Of a stretch of 64,000 nt of DNA, positions 34,654 through 44,224 are shown in pieces; the stretch's first letter is position 1, and each line of letters begins with the position of its first letter. Both the position numbers and the translations under genes were made by a program. The notes under the pieces were generated by a model. That model made no database searches, was not told the DNA's origin, and saw only the letters and a program-made list of their open reading frames with translations. Source of the DNA: Bosea vestrisii (GTDB lineage: Bacteria > Pseudomonadota > Alphaproteobacteria > Rhizobiales > Beijerinckiaceae); the NCBI RefSeq assembly GCF_030144325.1, contig NZ_CP126307.1, forward strand, positions 3,641,001-3,705,000, given 5' to 3'.

Positions 34654-34931
34654 TCAGACGAAGCGGAACACCGCTGCGGCATAGAGGAGCGCGAGGCCGG
34701 AAGCCCACCACAGCGGCTGGCCGACGATCCCGAGCCAGGCGAGGTGAATGAAGGCGCTGCCGAGCAGCGAGATGAAGAGCCGGTCGCCGCGGGTGGTGGC
34801 GATGCCGAGCACGCCGACCCGCTCGGTCTCGGGCCGGAAGACTGCAAGCAGCGTCAGGATCAGGAGCAGGCTGGCGATCCCGGCGAAGAAGAGGCCGGTC
34901 TGCCAGGTCCAGGCCATCCAGTTAAGTTCCA

Positions 34932-34932
<1 letters not shown>
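34654..34932 (-). CDS. glpU: Small membrane protein of the glycerol transporter (DUF2160)
   Basis: 92 residues from ATG 34932, overlapping the glpQ stop (TGATG). Hydrophobic helices: TGLFFAGIASLLLILTLLAVF, then a basic linker (RPETERVGVLGIATTRGDR), LFISLLGSAFIHLAWLGIV and LWWASGLALLYAAAVFRFV. Proteins of this DUF2160 type sit in glycerol ABC operons between permease and binding-protein genes. Their exact function is unknown; an accessory subunit of the membrane complex is likely. Confidence 0.88.
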
Positions 34933-35728
<796 letters not shown>

Positions 35729-35729
<1 letters not shown>

Positions 35730-36628
35730 CAGGCCCTCCCCGCGTCAACGTCGGCCCGCGCATCGGCTGCGGTCATCACCGTGTAGAACACCCAGCAGAC
35801 GGCGAGGATGATCAGGTTGTAGACGATCGAGAGCGCAGCCGCCTTGCCGAGGTCGAACTGACCGAGGGCGAGCTTGACCAATTCGATCGACAGGAAGGTC
35901 GTCGAATTGCCGGGGCCGCCGCCGGTGACGACGAAGGGCTCGGTGTAGATCATGAACGAGTCCATGAAGCGCAGCAGCACGGCGATCAAAAGCACGCGGC
36001 TCATCTTCGGCAGCTGGATGGTGCGGAACACGGCCCAGCGCGAGGCGCCGTCGATACGCGCCGCCTGGTAATAGGCGTCGGGGATCGACTTCAGGCCGGC
36101 ATAGCAGAGCAGCGCGACCAGCGAGGTCCAGTGCCAGACATCCATCACGATGATGGTGATCCAGGCGGCGACCGGGTCGGAGACATAGTTGTAGCGGATG
36201 CCGAGCCCGTTGATCGCGGCCCCGAACAGGCCGATGTCGCCGCGCGCAAAGATCTGCCAGATCGTGCCGACGACGTTCCACGGGATCAGGAGCGGCAGCG
36301 CCATCAGGACCAGCGTCGCCGAGACCGTCCAGCCCTGGCGCGGCATCGACAGCGCCACCAGGATGCCGAGCGGGATTTCGATGGCGAGGATGATTCCCGA
36401 GAAGGCGAGGTTGCGCCAGAGCGAGTCGTAGAAGCGCGAGCCGAGATCGCTCTTGGGATCGAGCAGTTCGGCGAACCAGCCGACGCCGTTCCAGAAGAAC
36501 TGGTTGTTGCCGAAGGAATCCTGGGCCGAATAGTTCACCACCGTCATCAGCGGGATCACCGCCGAGAAGGCGACGATCAGCAGCACCGGCAGGACGAGCA
36601 GCCAAGCCTTCTGGTTGACCGGCTTCAT
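35729..36628 (-). CDS. glpP: Glycerol ABC transporter permease
   Basis: 299 residues, MalF-type permease. Helices include AWLLVLPVLLIVAFSAVIPLMTVV, FSGIILAIEIPLGILVALS and LVLMALPLLIPWNVVG. The EAA coupling loop is SIPDAYYQAARIDGASRWAVFRTIQLPKM in pieces. Forms the channel with GlpQ. It follows glpT after a 218-base gap that contains a very long inverted repeat, so the membrane genes may be expressed at a level different from the ATPases upstream. Confidence 0.92.
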
Positions 36629-36644
36629 GGCTGGCCTCCCGTAG

Positions 36645-36812
36645 TGCGCTGACTCCCCTCCCCCTTGTGGGGAGGGGTTGGGGGTGGGGGCGGAAAGCAG
36701 AGCTCTCCAATGGGGTTATTGCACTGGCCTTCTTGCCAATTGTGAGAAGCGAAGAGCTCTGCTTCCCGCCCCCACCCCTGCCCCTCCCCACAAGGGGGAG
36801 GGGTTCAGCGCA
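36645..36812. repeat. Long imperfect inverted repeat inside the glp operon
   Basis: Arms of about 60 bases (36645-36706 and 36753-36812) are near-perfect complements: TGCGCTGA with TCAGCGCA at the tips, then CCCCTCCCCCTTGTGGGG, G/C-rich tracts, and AAGCAGAGCTCT with AGAGCTCTGCTT at the inner ends. The spacer (36707-36752) holds a smaller CTTCT...AGAAG pair. It fills most of the glpT-glpP gap. It looks like a small non-coding palindromic (MITE- or REP-like) element; no transposase or clear target duplication is seen. Confidence 0.85.
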
Positions 36813-36846
36813 GTGCCTCGCGCATCAGGATAAAAGGCCCAGACGC

Positions 36847-37950
36847 TCATCTGCGCTCCTCCGCTGTGCCGGGAAGCGCTTCGCCTTTGACGAGATGGCC
36901 GTCGCTGTAGATGTGGATCTGGCCTGCCTGCAGTGCGAGCGCAGCCTGATCGCCATCGAAGCGCGCATCCTCCGGCACGCTCGCGGCGAGCTTGAGGCCG
37001 CCGAGCTCGACGCGGGCAATGCGGGCCCGGCCGATATCGTCGATCCTGGTAATCCTGACCGGCAGGCCTTCGCCGCGCGGGCTCAAGGTCGCGTATTCCG
37101 GTCGGATGCCGAGCTCGATCTTGCCGGCGAGCGAAGGATAGTGCCGCGCCAGCGCGATCTCCTGCCCGGCGAGGCTGGCACGCGCGCCCTCGACGGCGCA
37201 GGGCAGCACGTTCATGCCGGGCGAGCCGATGAAATGGCCGACGAAGGTGTGGGCCGGGTGCTGGAACAGCTCCTCGGGCGTGCCGGTCTGGACCACGCCG
37301 CCATCATGCATCACCACCACCGTGTCGGCGAAGGTCAGCGCCTCGGTCTGGTCGTGGGTGACGTAGATCATGGTGAGGTCGAGCTTGCGGTGCAGCTCTT
37401 TCAGCATCGAGCGCAGCTGCCATTTCAGGTGCGGGTCGATCACGGTCAGCGGCTCGTCGAACAGGATCGCGGCGACGTCCGGTCTAACCAACCCGCGCCC
37501 GAGCGAGATCTTCTGCTTGGCGTCGGCCCCGAGCCGGCTCGCCTTGCGGTCGAGCGCCGAGGTCAGGTCGAGCAGGCCGGCGATCTCGGCGACGCGCGCC
37601 TCGATCTCGGCCCGCGCGACGCCGCGATTCTTCAGCGGGAAGGCGAGGTTCTCGCGCACCGTCATCGTGTCGTAGACGACCGGGAACTGGAAGACCTGGG
37701 CGATGTTGCGCGCCTCGGTCGGGAGCTGCGTTACGTCCTTGTCGTCGAACAGGATGCGCCCGCGCGTCGGCACGACGAGACCGGAGATGATGTTGAGCAG
37801 CGTGGTCTTGCCGCAGCCGGAGGGGCCGAGCAGCGCATAGGCGCCGCCCTGGCGCCAGACATGGTCGACCTCGCGCAGGGCATAGTCCTGCGGTCCCTGC
37901 GGGTTGGGCTTGTAGGCGTGGGCCAGTTTGTCGAGCGTGATCCTGGCCAT
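36847..37950 (-). CDS. glpT: Glycerol ABC transporter ATPase with degenerate signature motif
   Basis: 367 residues from ATG 37950. Walker A GPSGCGKTTLLNIISG, Q-loop AQVFQFPVVYDTMTV, Walker B AAILFDEPLTVIDPHLK and switch histidine in MIYVTHDQTEAL are good. The ABC signature, however, reads SRLGADAKQKISLGRGL instead of LSGGQ, and the D-loop is TVID. The C-terminal TOBE-like domain (~240-367) is of the sugar-importer type. It teams with GlpS, which has the opposite defect. Two bases separate it from the glpS stop. Distinct from the E. coli glycerol-3-phosphate antiporter of the same symbol. Confidence 0.92.
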   Translation of the reverse strand: MARITLDKLAHAYKPNPQGPQDYALREVDHVWRQGGAYALLGPSGCGKTTLLNIISGLVVPTRGRILFDDKDVTQLPTEARNIAQVFQFPVVYDTMTVRENLAFPLKNRGVARAEIEARVAEIAGLLDLTSALDRKASRLGADAKQKISLGRGLVRPDVAAILFDEPLTVIDPHLKWQLRSMLKELHRKLDLTMIYVTHDQTEALTFADTVVVMHDGGVVQTGTPEELFQHPAHTFVGHFIGSPGMNVLPCAVEGARASLAGQEIALARHYPSLAGKIELGIRPEYATLSPRGEGLPVRITRIDDIGRARIARVELGGLKLAASVPEDARFDGDQAALALQAGQIHIYSDGHLVKGEALPGTAEERR

Positions 37951-37951
37951 C

Positions 37952-39037
37952 TCACGCCGCCTTTGCCGGAGCTGCCGCGGCGAGCCCGCCGGCGGCATCG
38001 AACAGGAAAATGCGGGAGGGATCGAGCCAGGCGGTGACAGCTGTGCCCGGCTCCAGCCGGCGCACACCCGGCACCAGCGCGATCAGGCGGTGCGCGCCGA
38101 CATCGAGATGGACGAAGGATTCCGAGCCGGTGATCTCGGAGACGGAGACGCTCGCCTGCAAGGCGATCGCCGGCGCCGGCAGCGCGTCGAGCGCGAGGTG
38201 ATGGGCGCGGAAGCCGATCGTGTAGGCGCCATCAGGCACGCTCGCGAAAGCTCCTGTGGCTGGAATGCTCTGACCTGTCGAAAGCTTGACCTCGCCGCCC
38301 TGCTTGACCCCGGAGAGCGTGTTGAGCGGCGGGTCGGAGAAGACCTGCGCGGTCACAAGGTCATGCGGTTGGCGATAGACCTGCGCGGTCGGGCCGAACT
38401 GGGTGACCTTGCCCTGGAAGAGCGTCGCGGTATTACCGCCGAGCAGCAGCGCCTCACTCGGCTCGGTGGTGGCATAGACGAAGATCGCGCCGGATTCGGC
38501 GAAGATGCGCGGCAATTCTTCGCGCAATTCCTCGCGCAGCTTGTAGTCGAGATTGGCGAGCGGCTCGTCGAGCAGCACGAGCTCGGCGCGCTTCACCAGC
38601 GCGCGGGCGATGGCGGTGCGCTGCTGCTGGCCGCCGGAGAGCTCGAGCGGCTTGCGCTGGAGATAGGGCTCGAGCCGCAGCAGCGCGGCGGCGCTTTTCA
38701 CCCGGGCGTCGATCTCGCTCGCGGGCAGTCGCGCGACCCTCAGCGGCGAGGCGATGTTCTCGTAGACCGACAGCGCGGGGTAGTTGATGAACTGCTGGTA
38801 GACCATCGCGACATTGCGCTTCTGCACCGGCAGCCCGGTGACGTCGCGGCCCTCGACCAGGACCTTGCCGCTGCTCGGCGCATCGAGCCCGGCCATCAGC
38901 CGCATCAGCGAGGTCTTGCCGGCGAGCGTCGCGCCGAGCAGCACATTGAGCGAGCCCCTCTCCAGCGTCAGCGAGATGTCGGCGAGCAGGGTTTGCGCGC
39001 CGCGTGTCAGGCCGAGACGATCGAGGGTCAAGCTCAT
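37952..39037 (-). CDS. glpS: Glycerol ABC transporter ATPase lacking the switch histidine
   Basis: 361 residues from ATG 39037, overlapping the glpD stop (ATGA). Walker A GATLAGKTSLMRLMAG, Q-loop VAMVYQQFINYPALSV, a canonical signature LSGGQQQRTAIARAL and Walker B LVLLDEPLANLD. Where ATPases have the H-loop histidine (VTHD) this protein reads IFVYATTEPSEALLLGG, so threonine replaces it. A regulatory TOBE-like domain follows. Together with GlpT this gives one consensus and one degenerate ATP site. In-frame codons upstream to 39178 belong to the glpD region. Confidence 0.92.
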   Translation of the reverse strand: MSLTLDRLGLTRGAQTLLADISLTLERGSLNVLLGATLAGKTSLMRLMAGLDAPSSGKVLVEGRDVTGLPVQKRNVAMVYQQFINYPALSVYENIASPLRVARLPASEIDARVKSAAALLRLEPYLQRKPLELSGGQQQRTAIARALVKRAELVLLDEPLANLDYKLREELREELPRIFAESGAIFVYATTEPSEALLLGGNTATLFQGKVTQFGPTAQVYRQPHDLVTAQVFSDPPLNTLSGVKQGGEVKLSTGQSIPATGAFASVPDGAYTIGFRAHHLALDALPAPAIALQASVSVSEITGSESFVHLDVGAHRLIALVPGVRRLEPGTAVTAWLDPSRIFLFDAAGGLAAAAPAKAA

Positions 39038-40569
39038 CCCCGTGCCTCCGCCTGGTGGGGTATGGCCGGCGCGGCTTTCGCGGCCATGTAGTCGTCGAGC
39101 GCCCGGCGCTGCTCGGGCGAAAAGCGCAGGCCGAGCTTGCTGCGCCGGAACAGCACGTCCTCGGCGCTCCCGGCCCATTCCTGGCTCATCAGCCAGGCGA
39201 CCTCGCGCTCGGTGAGATCAGCGCCGAAGGCGCGGCCGAGATCGGCCATCGCCTTGGCGCTCTCGAGCAGCGCCTCGGTACGGGTGCCATAGGCGCGGGC
39301 GAGACGGCGCGCCAGCTTGCGCTCGAGCCAGGGGCGGGCGGTGCAGATGCGCTCGACCAGCCCCTCGAAACCTTCGACCGGGAAATCGCCGCCGGGCAGA
39401 TGCGCTCCAGCCGTCCAAGGGGCAGCCCGCAGCGCCGGCACGGCGGCGGCAAGTTTTTCGACCGCCGCTTCGGCGAGCCGGCGCGCCGTGGTGATCTTGC
39501 CGCCGAAGACCGAGAGCAGAGGGGCGGAACCTGCCGGTTCGTCCAGCGTCAGCACGTAGTCGCGCGTCGCCTCCTGCGCCTTGCTGGCGCCGTCGTCATA
39601 GAGCGGGCGCACACCGGAATAGGTCCAGACCACGTCCTCGCGCTTGATCGGCTTGCGGAAATATTCGCTCGCCGCCGCGCAGAGATAAGCGATCTCGTCC
39701 TCGCTGGCGGCGACCTTGGCCGGATCGCCGTCATAGTCCTTGTCGGTGGTGCCGATCAAAGTGAGGTCGCCCTCATAGGGGATGGCGAAGATGATGCGGC
39801 CGTCGGCGTTCTGGAAGATGTAGCAGCGCTCGTGCTCGAACAGGCGCGGCACGACGATATGGCTGCCCTGGACGAGGCGCACCGCAGCCGGGCGGTTGCT
39901 GGCGACGATGCCGTTCAGCACGTCGGCGACCCAGGGGCCGGCGGCGTTGACGAGTACGCGCGCGCTGGTCTCGGCGCGGCCGCCGTCGCTGCTCTCGGTC
40001 GAGACGACCCAATGGTCGTTCTGCCGACGCGCGCCAACCACCTTGGTCCGCGGCAGGATGGAAGCGCCGCGCTCGGCCGCGTCGCGCGCATTGAGCACGA
40101 CGAGACGAGCATCCTCGACCCAGCAGTCGGAGTATTCGAAAGCACGGTCGAAGCGCGGCTGCAGGGGCTCGCCGGCAGCGTCGCGCCGGAGGTCGAGCGA
40201 GCGTGTCGCCGGTAGCAGCTTGCGGCCGCCGAGATGGTCGTAGAGGAACAGCCCGAGCCGCAGCATCCACCAGGGCCGCAGGCCCGCATGATGCGGCAGC
40301 ACGAAGCGCAGCGGGCGGATGATGTGCGGTGCGGCGCGCCACATCACCTCGCGTTCGGTCAATGCCTCGCGCACCAGCCGGAATTCATAGTGCTCGAGAT
40401 AGCGCAGCCCGCCATGGATCAGCTTGGTCGAGGCCGAGGAGGTCGCGCTGGCGAGGTCGCCCTGTTCGAACAGCACGACCGAGGCGCCGCGGCCGGCAGC
40501 GTCACGCGCGATGCCGCAGCCGTTCACGCCGCCGCCGATAATGGCGATGTCGAACACCGGAGCCGTCAC
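39034..40569 (-). CDS. glpD: Aerobic glycerol-3-phosphate dehydrogenase
   Basis: Oxidises sn-glycerol 3-phosphate to dihydroxyacetone phosphate at the inner membrane, passing electrons to quinone. 511 residues from GTG 40569, which has GGGAGGA five bases upstream; an in-frame ATG at 40593 lacks such a site. The FAD-binding start FDIAIIGGGVNGCGIARDAAGRG in pieces, SSASTKLIHGGLRYLEHYEFRLV, and DYDGDPAKVAASEDEIAYL with VWTYSGVRPLYDDG are GlpD hallmarks, and the C-terminal helical cap is present. It is the first gene of the glycerol operon, directly behind the tandem-repeat operator. No glycerol kinase gene is in the window. Confidence 0.95.
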   Translation of the reverse strand: MTAPVFDIAIIGGGVNGCGIARDAAGRGASVVLFEQGDLASATSSASTKLIHGGLRYLEHYEFRLVREALTEREVMWRAAPHIIRPLRFVLPHHAGLRPWWMLRLGLFLYDHLGGRKLLPATRSLDLRRDAAGEPLQPRFDRAFEYSDCWVEDARLVVLNARDAAERGASILPRTKVVGARRQNDHWVVSTESSDGGRAETSARVLVNAAGPWVADVLNGIVASNRPAAVRLVQGSHIVVPRLFEHERCYIFQNADGRIIFAIPYEGDLTLIGTTDKDYDGDPAKVAASEDEIAYLCAAASEYFRKPIKREDVVWTYSGVRPLYDDGASKAQEATRDYVLTLDEPAGSAPLLSVFGGKITTARRLAEAAVEKLAAAVPALRAAPWTAGAHLPGGDFPVEGFEGLVERICTARPWLERKLARRLARAYGTRTEALLESAKAMADLGRAFGADLTEREVAWLMSQEWAGSAEDVLFRRSKLGLRFSPEQRRALDDYMAAKAAPAIPHQAEARG

Positions 40570-40646
40570 GCATTCCTCCCGCAGGCGGCCCATGGGGCGC
40601 CTCTTCAACGTACGGTAGAGCGTGATTTTATTGCGTGCAACGGCAA

Positions 40647-40666
40647 AACGAAAGCGAAAGCGAAAA
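40647..40666 (-). promoter_or_regulatory. GlpR-type tandem-repeat operator upstream of glpD
   Basis: On the minus strand three overlapping heptamers, TTTCGCT, TTTCGCT and TTTCGTT, follow each other at 6-base steps (plus strand AACGAAAGCGAAAGCGAAAA). Tandem imperfect TTTCGTT repeats have been proposed as the alphaproteobacterial GlpR site. Position between the glpR stop (40669) and glpD start fits repression of the glp operon. Confidence 0.7.
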
Positions 40667-40668
40667 TT

Positions 40669-41472
40669 CTAGCTTTCACTTGCGATGCGCAGGGAAGGGT
40701 CGGCCAGCGTTTCGGTTTCGACCACGCTGATGCCCTCGCTCTGGCAGAGTTCGCGCAACGCGGGCGGGCCGAGCCTGTCCGTGACGAAGACGTCGACGTC
40801 TCGCAGATGGCCGATGCGCACCGGGGCGGAGCGCTCGAACTTGGTGCTGTCGGCAACGAGCAGGCATTGCCTGGCGTTCTCGATGATCGCCTGCGAGACC
40901 CGGACCTCGCGATAATCGAAATCGAGCAGCGCCCCCTCCTCATCGATGGCAGAGGTGCCGATCACGGCATAGTCGACCTTGAACTGGCGGATCAGATCGA
41001 CCGCGGCGGCGCCGATGACGCCACCATCCGATCGCCGGACCGGTCCGCCAGCAACGATGACCTCGATATTCTCATGCGGGTAGAGCAGCGTCGCGACATG
41101 CAGGTTGTTGGTGATGACCAATAGGCCGTGATGGTCGGTGAGCGCGCGCGCCACCTCCTCGGTCGTCGTGCCGATATTGATGAAGAGCGATGCGTCGTTC
41201 GGGATCAGCGCTGCCGCGGCCCGGCCGATCGCCGCCTTCTCGTCGCGAGCGATGAAGCGGCGCGCCTCATAGGCGAGGTTCTCGACGCCGGACGCCACCA
41301 CCGCCCCGCCATGGATGCGCGACATGATGCGCTGATCGCAGAGCTGGTTCAGGTCCTTGCGGATCGTCTGGGGACTGACCTCGTAGCGCGCCGCCAGCTC
41401 CTCGACATTGACGCGCCCCTGCGCCCGGGCCAGCGCCACGATCTCGCGCTGGCGTGGCGTGATGGTCTCCAT
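40669..41472 (-). CDS. glpR: DeoR-family repressor of glycerol metabolism
   Basis: 267 residues from ATG 41472, with GAGGAG seven bases upstream. The N-terminal DeoR helix-turn-helix reads TPRQREIVALARAQGRVNVEELAARYEVSPQTIRKDLNQL in pieces, then RIHGGAVV. The C-terminal DeoRC sugar-phosphate domain has SLFINIGTTTEEVARAL, ITNNLHVATLL and DYAVIGTSAIDEEGALLDFD. By family and location it represses glp genes until glycerol 3-phosphate binds. Its gene lies just upstream of the operon in the same direction, with the operator in between. Confidence 0.92.
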   Translation of the reverse strand: METITPRQREIVALARAQGRVNVEELAARYEVSPQTIRKDLNQLCDQRIMSRIHGGAVVASGVENLAYEARRFIARDEKAAIGRAAAALIPNDASLFINIGTTTEEVARALTDHHGLLVITNNLHVATLLYPHENIEVIVAGGPVRRSDGGVIGAAAVDLIRQFKVDYAVIGTSAIDEEGALLDFDYREVRVSQAIIENARQCLLVADSTKFERSAPVRIGHLRDVDVFVTDRLGPPALRELCQSEGISVVETETLADPSLRIASES

Positions 41473-41626
41473 ATCCGGCTCCTCGTGACGTGGCGCCAAG
41501 CTGACCGCGCCGGCCGGCAGCGTCAACCATGCATCGTTCGGCGGCTAAGGATTGTGGCGTCTCGCGGGTCGCACGACCTGTCAAAAGACATGTGTATTTG
41601 ACAGAGGCTGCGCTAGCGGTCGAATT

Positions 41627-42634
41627 ATGAAGCCTCACTCCCAACTCGAAAGCCTGCCCGTGCCGACACCGCTCGACAAGGATGTCCGCTTCCTGCGCGC
41701 CGTGCTCACGGCCTCGGACGACTGCATCAAGGTCATCAGTCTCGACGGAGCGCTCGAATTCATGAGCGAAGGCGGCCAGCGCGTGATGGAGGTTCAGGAT
41801 TTCGAGGCGATCCGTGGTTCTCCCTGGCTGCAGTTCTGGGATGGCGCCGGCAACGCGGATGCCCAGGCGGCCTTGGCGGCGGCGCGGGCCGGCAAGAGCT
41901 ACCGGTTCCAGGGCCCGGCCAGTACCGCTGCGGGCAATATGCGCTATTGGGATGTGCAGGTCTCGCCGATCATCGCATCCGACGGCAAGCCCGAAGCCAT
42001 TCTCTCGGTTTCGCGCGACATCACCGCATTGCGGGCCGGCGAGGAGCGCTACCAGCTGCTCGCCGCCGAGCTGAATCATCGCATCAAGAACCTGCTCGCC
42101 ATGGTCTCGGGCATCGTCAACCAGTCGCTGCGTGGCCAGGACGAGCCGCTCGATGCGGTGAAACGACGCCTGTCAGACCGGCTGCAGGCGCTGGCCGCGG
42201 CACAGGATGTGCTGATGATGGCGAGCCGCCATGGCGCCGATCTCAGGCAGCTGGTCGAAGTCGTTCTGGCGCCGCATCGCTCCGGCGAGCGTATCGCCTT
42301 CGACGGTCCATCGGTGACGCTGTCCTCGAAATGCGCGCTGGCGATGGCGCTTGCTTTGCACGAACTCGGGACCAATGCGGTGAAATACGGCGCGCTTTCG
42401 CAAGATGGCGGGCATGTCGACGTGTCCTGGCGCAACGAGGGCGGCGAATTCCACTTCCGCTGGCAGGAAAGCGGTGGACCTCGCGTGACGGCGCCGCAGC
42501 GACGCGGCTTCGGTTCGCAGATGATCGAGAAGGTACTCGGCGGCTATCTCGGCGGCACCGCACGGATCGACTTCGCCCCGGACGGGATCGTGCTCGCCCT
42601 CGACACGACGACCGCAGCCCTGGCTGAAGGGTAG
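41627..42634 (+). CDS. PAS-domain histidine kinase of the HWE family
   Basis: 335 residues from ATG 41627; cytoplasmic, no membrane helices. A PAS domain covers ~20-140 (FLRAVLTASDDCIKVISLDGALEFMSEGG; YWDVQVSPIIASDGKPEAILSVSRDIT in pieces). The kinase core has the phospho-acceptor AELNHRIKNLLAMVSGIVNQSL and the ATP-binding N-box LHELGTNAVKYGALS, with the HWE-type W-x-E in HFRWQESGGP and G-box GFGSQMIEKVLGGYLGG. HWE kinases are common in Rhizobiales, often in stress or light signalling. No response regulator overlaps it directly; the next kinase-regulator pair starts 80 bases on. Confidence 0.9.
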   Translation: MKPHSQLESLPVPTPLDKDVRFLRAVLTASDDCIKVISLDGALEFMSEGGQRVMEVQDFEAIRGSPWLQFWDGAGNADAQAALAAARAGKSYRFQGPASTAAGNMRYWDVQVSPIIASDGKPEAILSVSRDITALRAGEERYQLLAAELNHRIKNLLAMVSGIVNQSLRGQDEPLDAVKRRLSDRLQALAAAQDVLMMASRHGADLRQLVEVVLAPHRSGERIAFDGPSVTLSSKCALAMALALHELGTNAVKYGALSQDGGHVDVSWRNEGGEFHFRWQESGGPRVTAPQRRGFGSQMIEKVLGGYLGGTARIDFAPDGIVLALDTTTAALAEG

Positions 42635-42715
42635 GGACACGTCCGCAAGCCGGTGTATCGCGGCAGGAAACCGGCTAGTCTCGTCGCCGGATTCCTGCAG
42701 GAGATCGACACGGGC

Positions 42716-44224
42716 ATGATGAGGTCGCGCCGCGCTGCCATCCTCGTAGCGGGCTTCGTTGCGTTCGGGCTCGCCTGCGCCGCCTATTCGCTGAACCGGC
42801 GCAGCCACGCCGCTGCGGAGCTGGAAGAGGCCGGGCGGACGCTGCACCGGCTGATTTCGCAGCGGGTCGACCAGCACGATGCGCATCTGACCAGCCTCTC
42901 GGCCCTGGTTCAGGCGGCTGATCCCGCCCCGGTCGCGACGGTCGAGCAGGTGGCCGCCAGCATCATCCGCTTCTATCCGCGCATCGTTGGCATCGATGTG
43001 GTCGATCTAGCGCTGAGCCCGCCACGCTCGCTGCTGAACGCTGCCGATCCCGCGATGGTCGCGGCGGAGGCAGGGCAGGCGGTCGGATCGAATCTGCGAA
43101 CGCGTGCCCTCGACGGCGGCAACAGGCTGCTCCTGGTCAAGCGGGCCCTGACCGATGGCGTCGGGCATTATGCGCTCGCCCTCGTCATCGACATGGCCCG
43201 ACTCTCGGCGAGCGATACGCCCCTGCCGGACGGAACGCAGGCCCAGCTGCGGCTGATCGAGCAAGGCCGCACCGCCAGCGAGCCGGAAAGCGCCTTCAGT
43301 GCCGAGATCGCCAGCCGCACCCAGCCGCTGCGCTTGACGCTGGCGACCAGCGCGCCGGACTGGCCGCTGCCGCCTCCGGCCTTCCTGGCCCTGGCAGTTG
43401 TGCTCGTAGCGTTGGCCGCGTTGCTGGTCGATCGCTTGCTCGAAGCCCGCATTGCGGCGCGGGAGGCGGCGCGGAAGGCCGTTCTGGCCGAGCAGGATGC
43501 GCGCCTTGCGCATGCCGGGCGCGTCAATGCCATGGGCGAGCTCGCCTCCGGCATCGCCCATGAATTGACACAGCCTTTGACCGCGATCCTCGGCCAGGCC
43601 CAGGCCGGACGGCGTGTACTGGCGCAGCCGGAGCCCGACCCGGCGACGCTGGCCGGTGCCTTCGAGGCGATCGCGCGCAATGCCCGCCGCGCCGGCGATA
43701 TCCTGGGGCGGCTGCGCGCCTGGATCAGCAAATCCGAACCCGTCGTCGAGACGGTTGACCTGACCGAACTCGCCAACGAGGTCGTCCAGCTTCTCTCGGC
43801 CAACGCTCAAGGCATCGGCGCAACATTGCGGGTCGGCGGCGACGGCAGTCGGCCGCTGGTCCAGGCCGACCGGGTCCAGCTCGAACAGGTCGTCTTCAAT
43901 CTCGCCCGCAACGGATTGGAGGCGGTCGAGGGCCGCAATGGCGAGCGTGCGGTCACGATCGAGATCGGCACGCAGGGCAGGGACGCGGTGCTCGCGGTCA
44001 GTGACAGCGGTCCGGGTCTCTCGCCCGAGGCGCAAGCGCGCCTGTTCGAGCCGTTCTTCACCACCAAGCCGGCGGGGCTCGGCCTCGGTCTCGCGCTTTG
44101 CGCGCGGCTGGTAGAACGCTTCGACGGCGTCATCACCGGCGAGAATGCCGCGGGCGGCGGCGCGATCTTCAGTGTCCGCCTGCCGCGCGTTGCCAGCGAG
44201 GCTCGGCAGGAGGCGGCCGAATGA
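42716..44224 (+). CDS. Membrane sensor histidine kinase (DctB/FixL-like core)
   Basis: 502 residues from ATG 42716. A helix (AAILVAGFVAFGLACAAYSL) is followed by a ~210-residue periplasmic sensor region and a second helix (AFLALAVVLVALAALLVDRLL). The cytoplasmic core has the H-box GRVNAMGELASGIAHELTQPLTAILGQ in pieces, N-box LEQVVFNLARNGLEAVEG, G1 LAVSDSGPGLSPEAQARLFEPFFTTKP and G2 GLGLGLALCARLVE. The H-box and ELTQPL motif place it with DctB- and FixL-type kinases, whose partners are LuxR-like FixJ regulators, as here. The response-regulator ATG overlaps its TGA. Signal unknown. Confidence 0.92.
   Translation: MMRSRRAAILVAGFVAFGLACAAYSLNRRSHAAAELEEAGRTLHRLISQRVDQHDAHLTSLSALVQAADPAPVATVEQVAASIIRFYPRIVGIDVVDLALSPPRSLLNAADPAMVAAEAGQAVGSNLRTRALDGGNRLLLVKRALTDGVGHYALALVIDMARLSASDTPLPDGTQAQLRLIEQGRTASEPESAFSAEIASRTQPLRLTLATSAPDWPLPPPAFLALAVVLVALAALLVDRLLEARIAAREAARKAVLAEQDARLAHAGRVNAMGELASGIAHELTQPLTAILGQAQAGRRVLAQPEPDPATLAGAFEAIARNARRAGDILGRLRAWISKSEPVVETVDLTELANEVVQLLSANAQGIGATLRVGGDGSRPLVQADRVQLEQVVFNLARNGLEAVEGRNGERAVTIEIGTQGRDAVLAVSDSGPGLSPEAQARLFEPFFTTKPAGLGLGLALCARLVERFDGVITGENAAGGGAIFSVRLPRVASEARQEAAE

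Noticed and set aside
36645..36812. Insertion sequence in the glp operon
   Set aside because: No transposase frame and no clear target duplication; only a non-coding palindrome.
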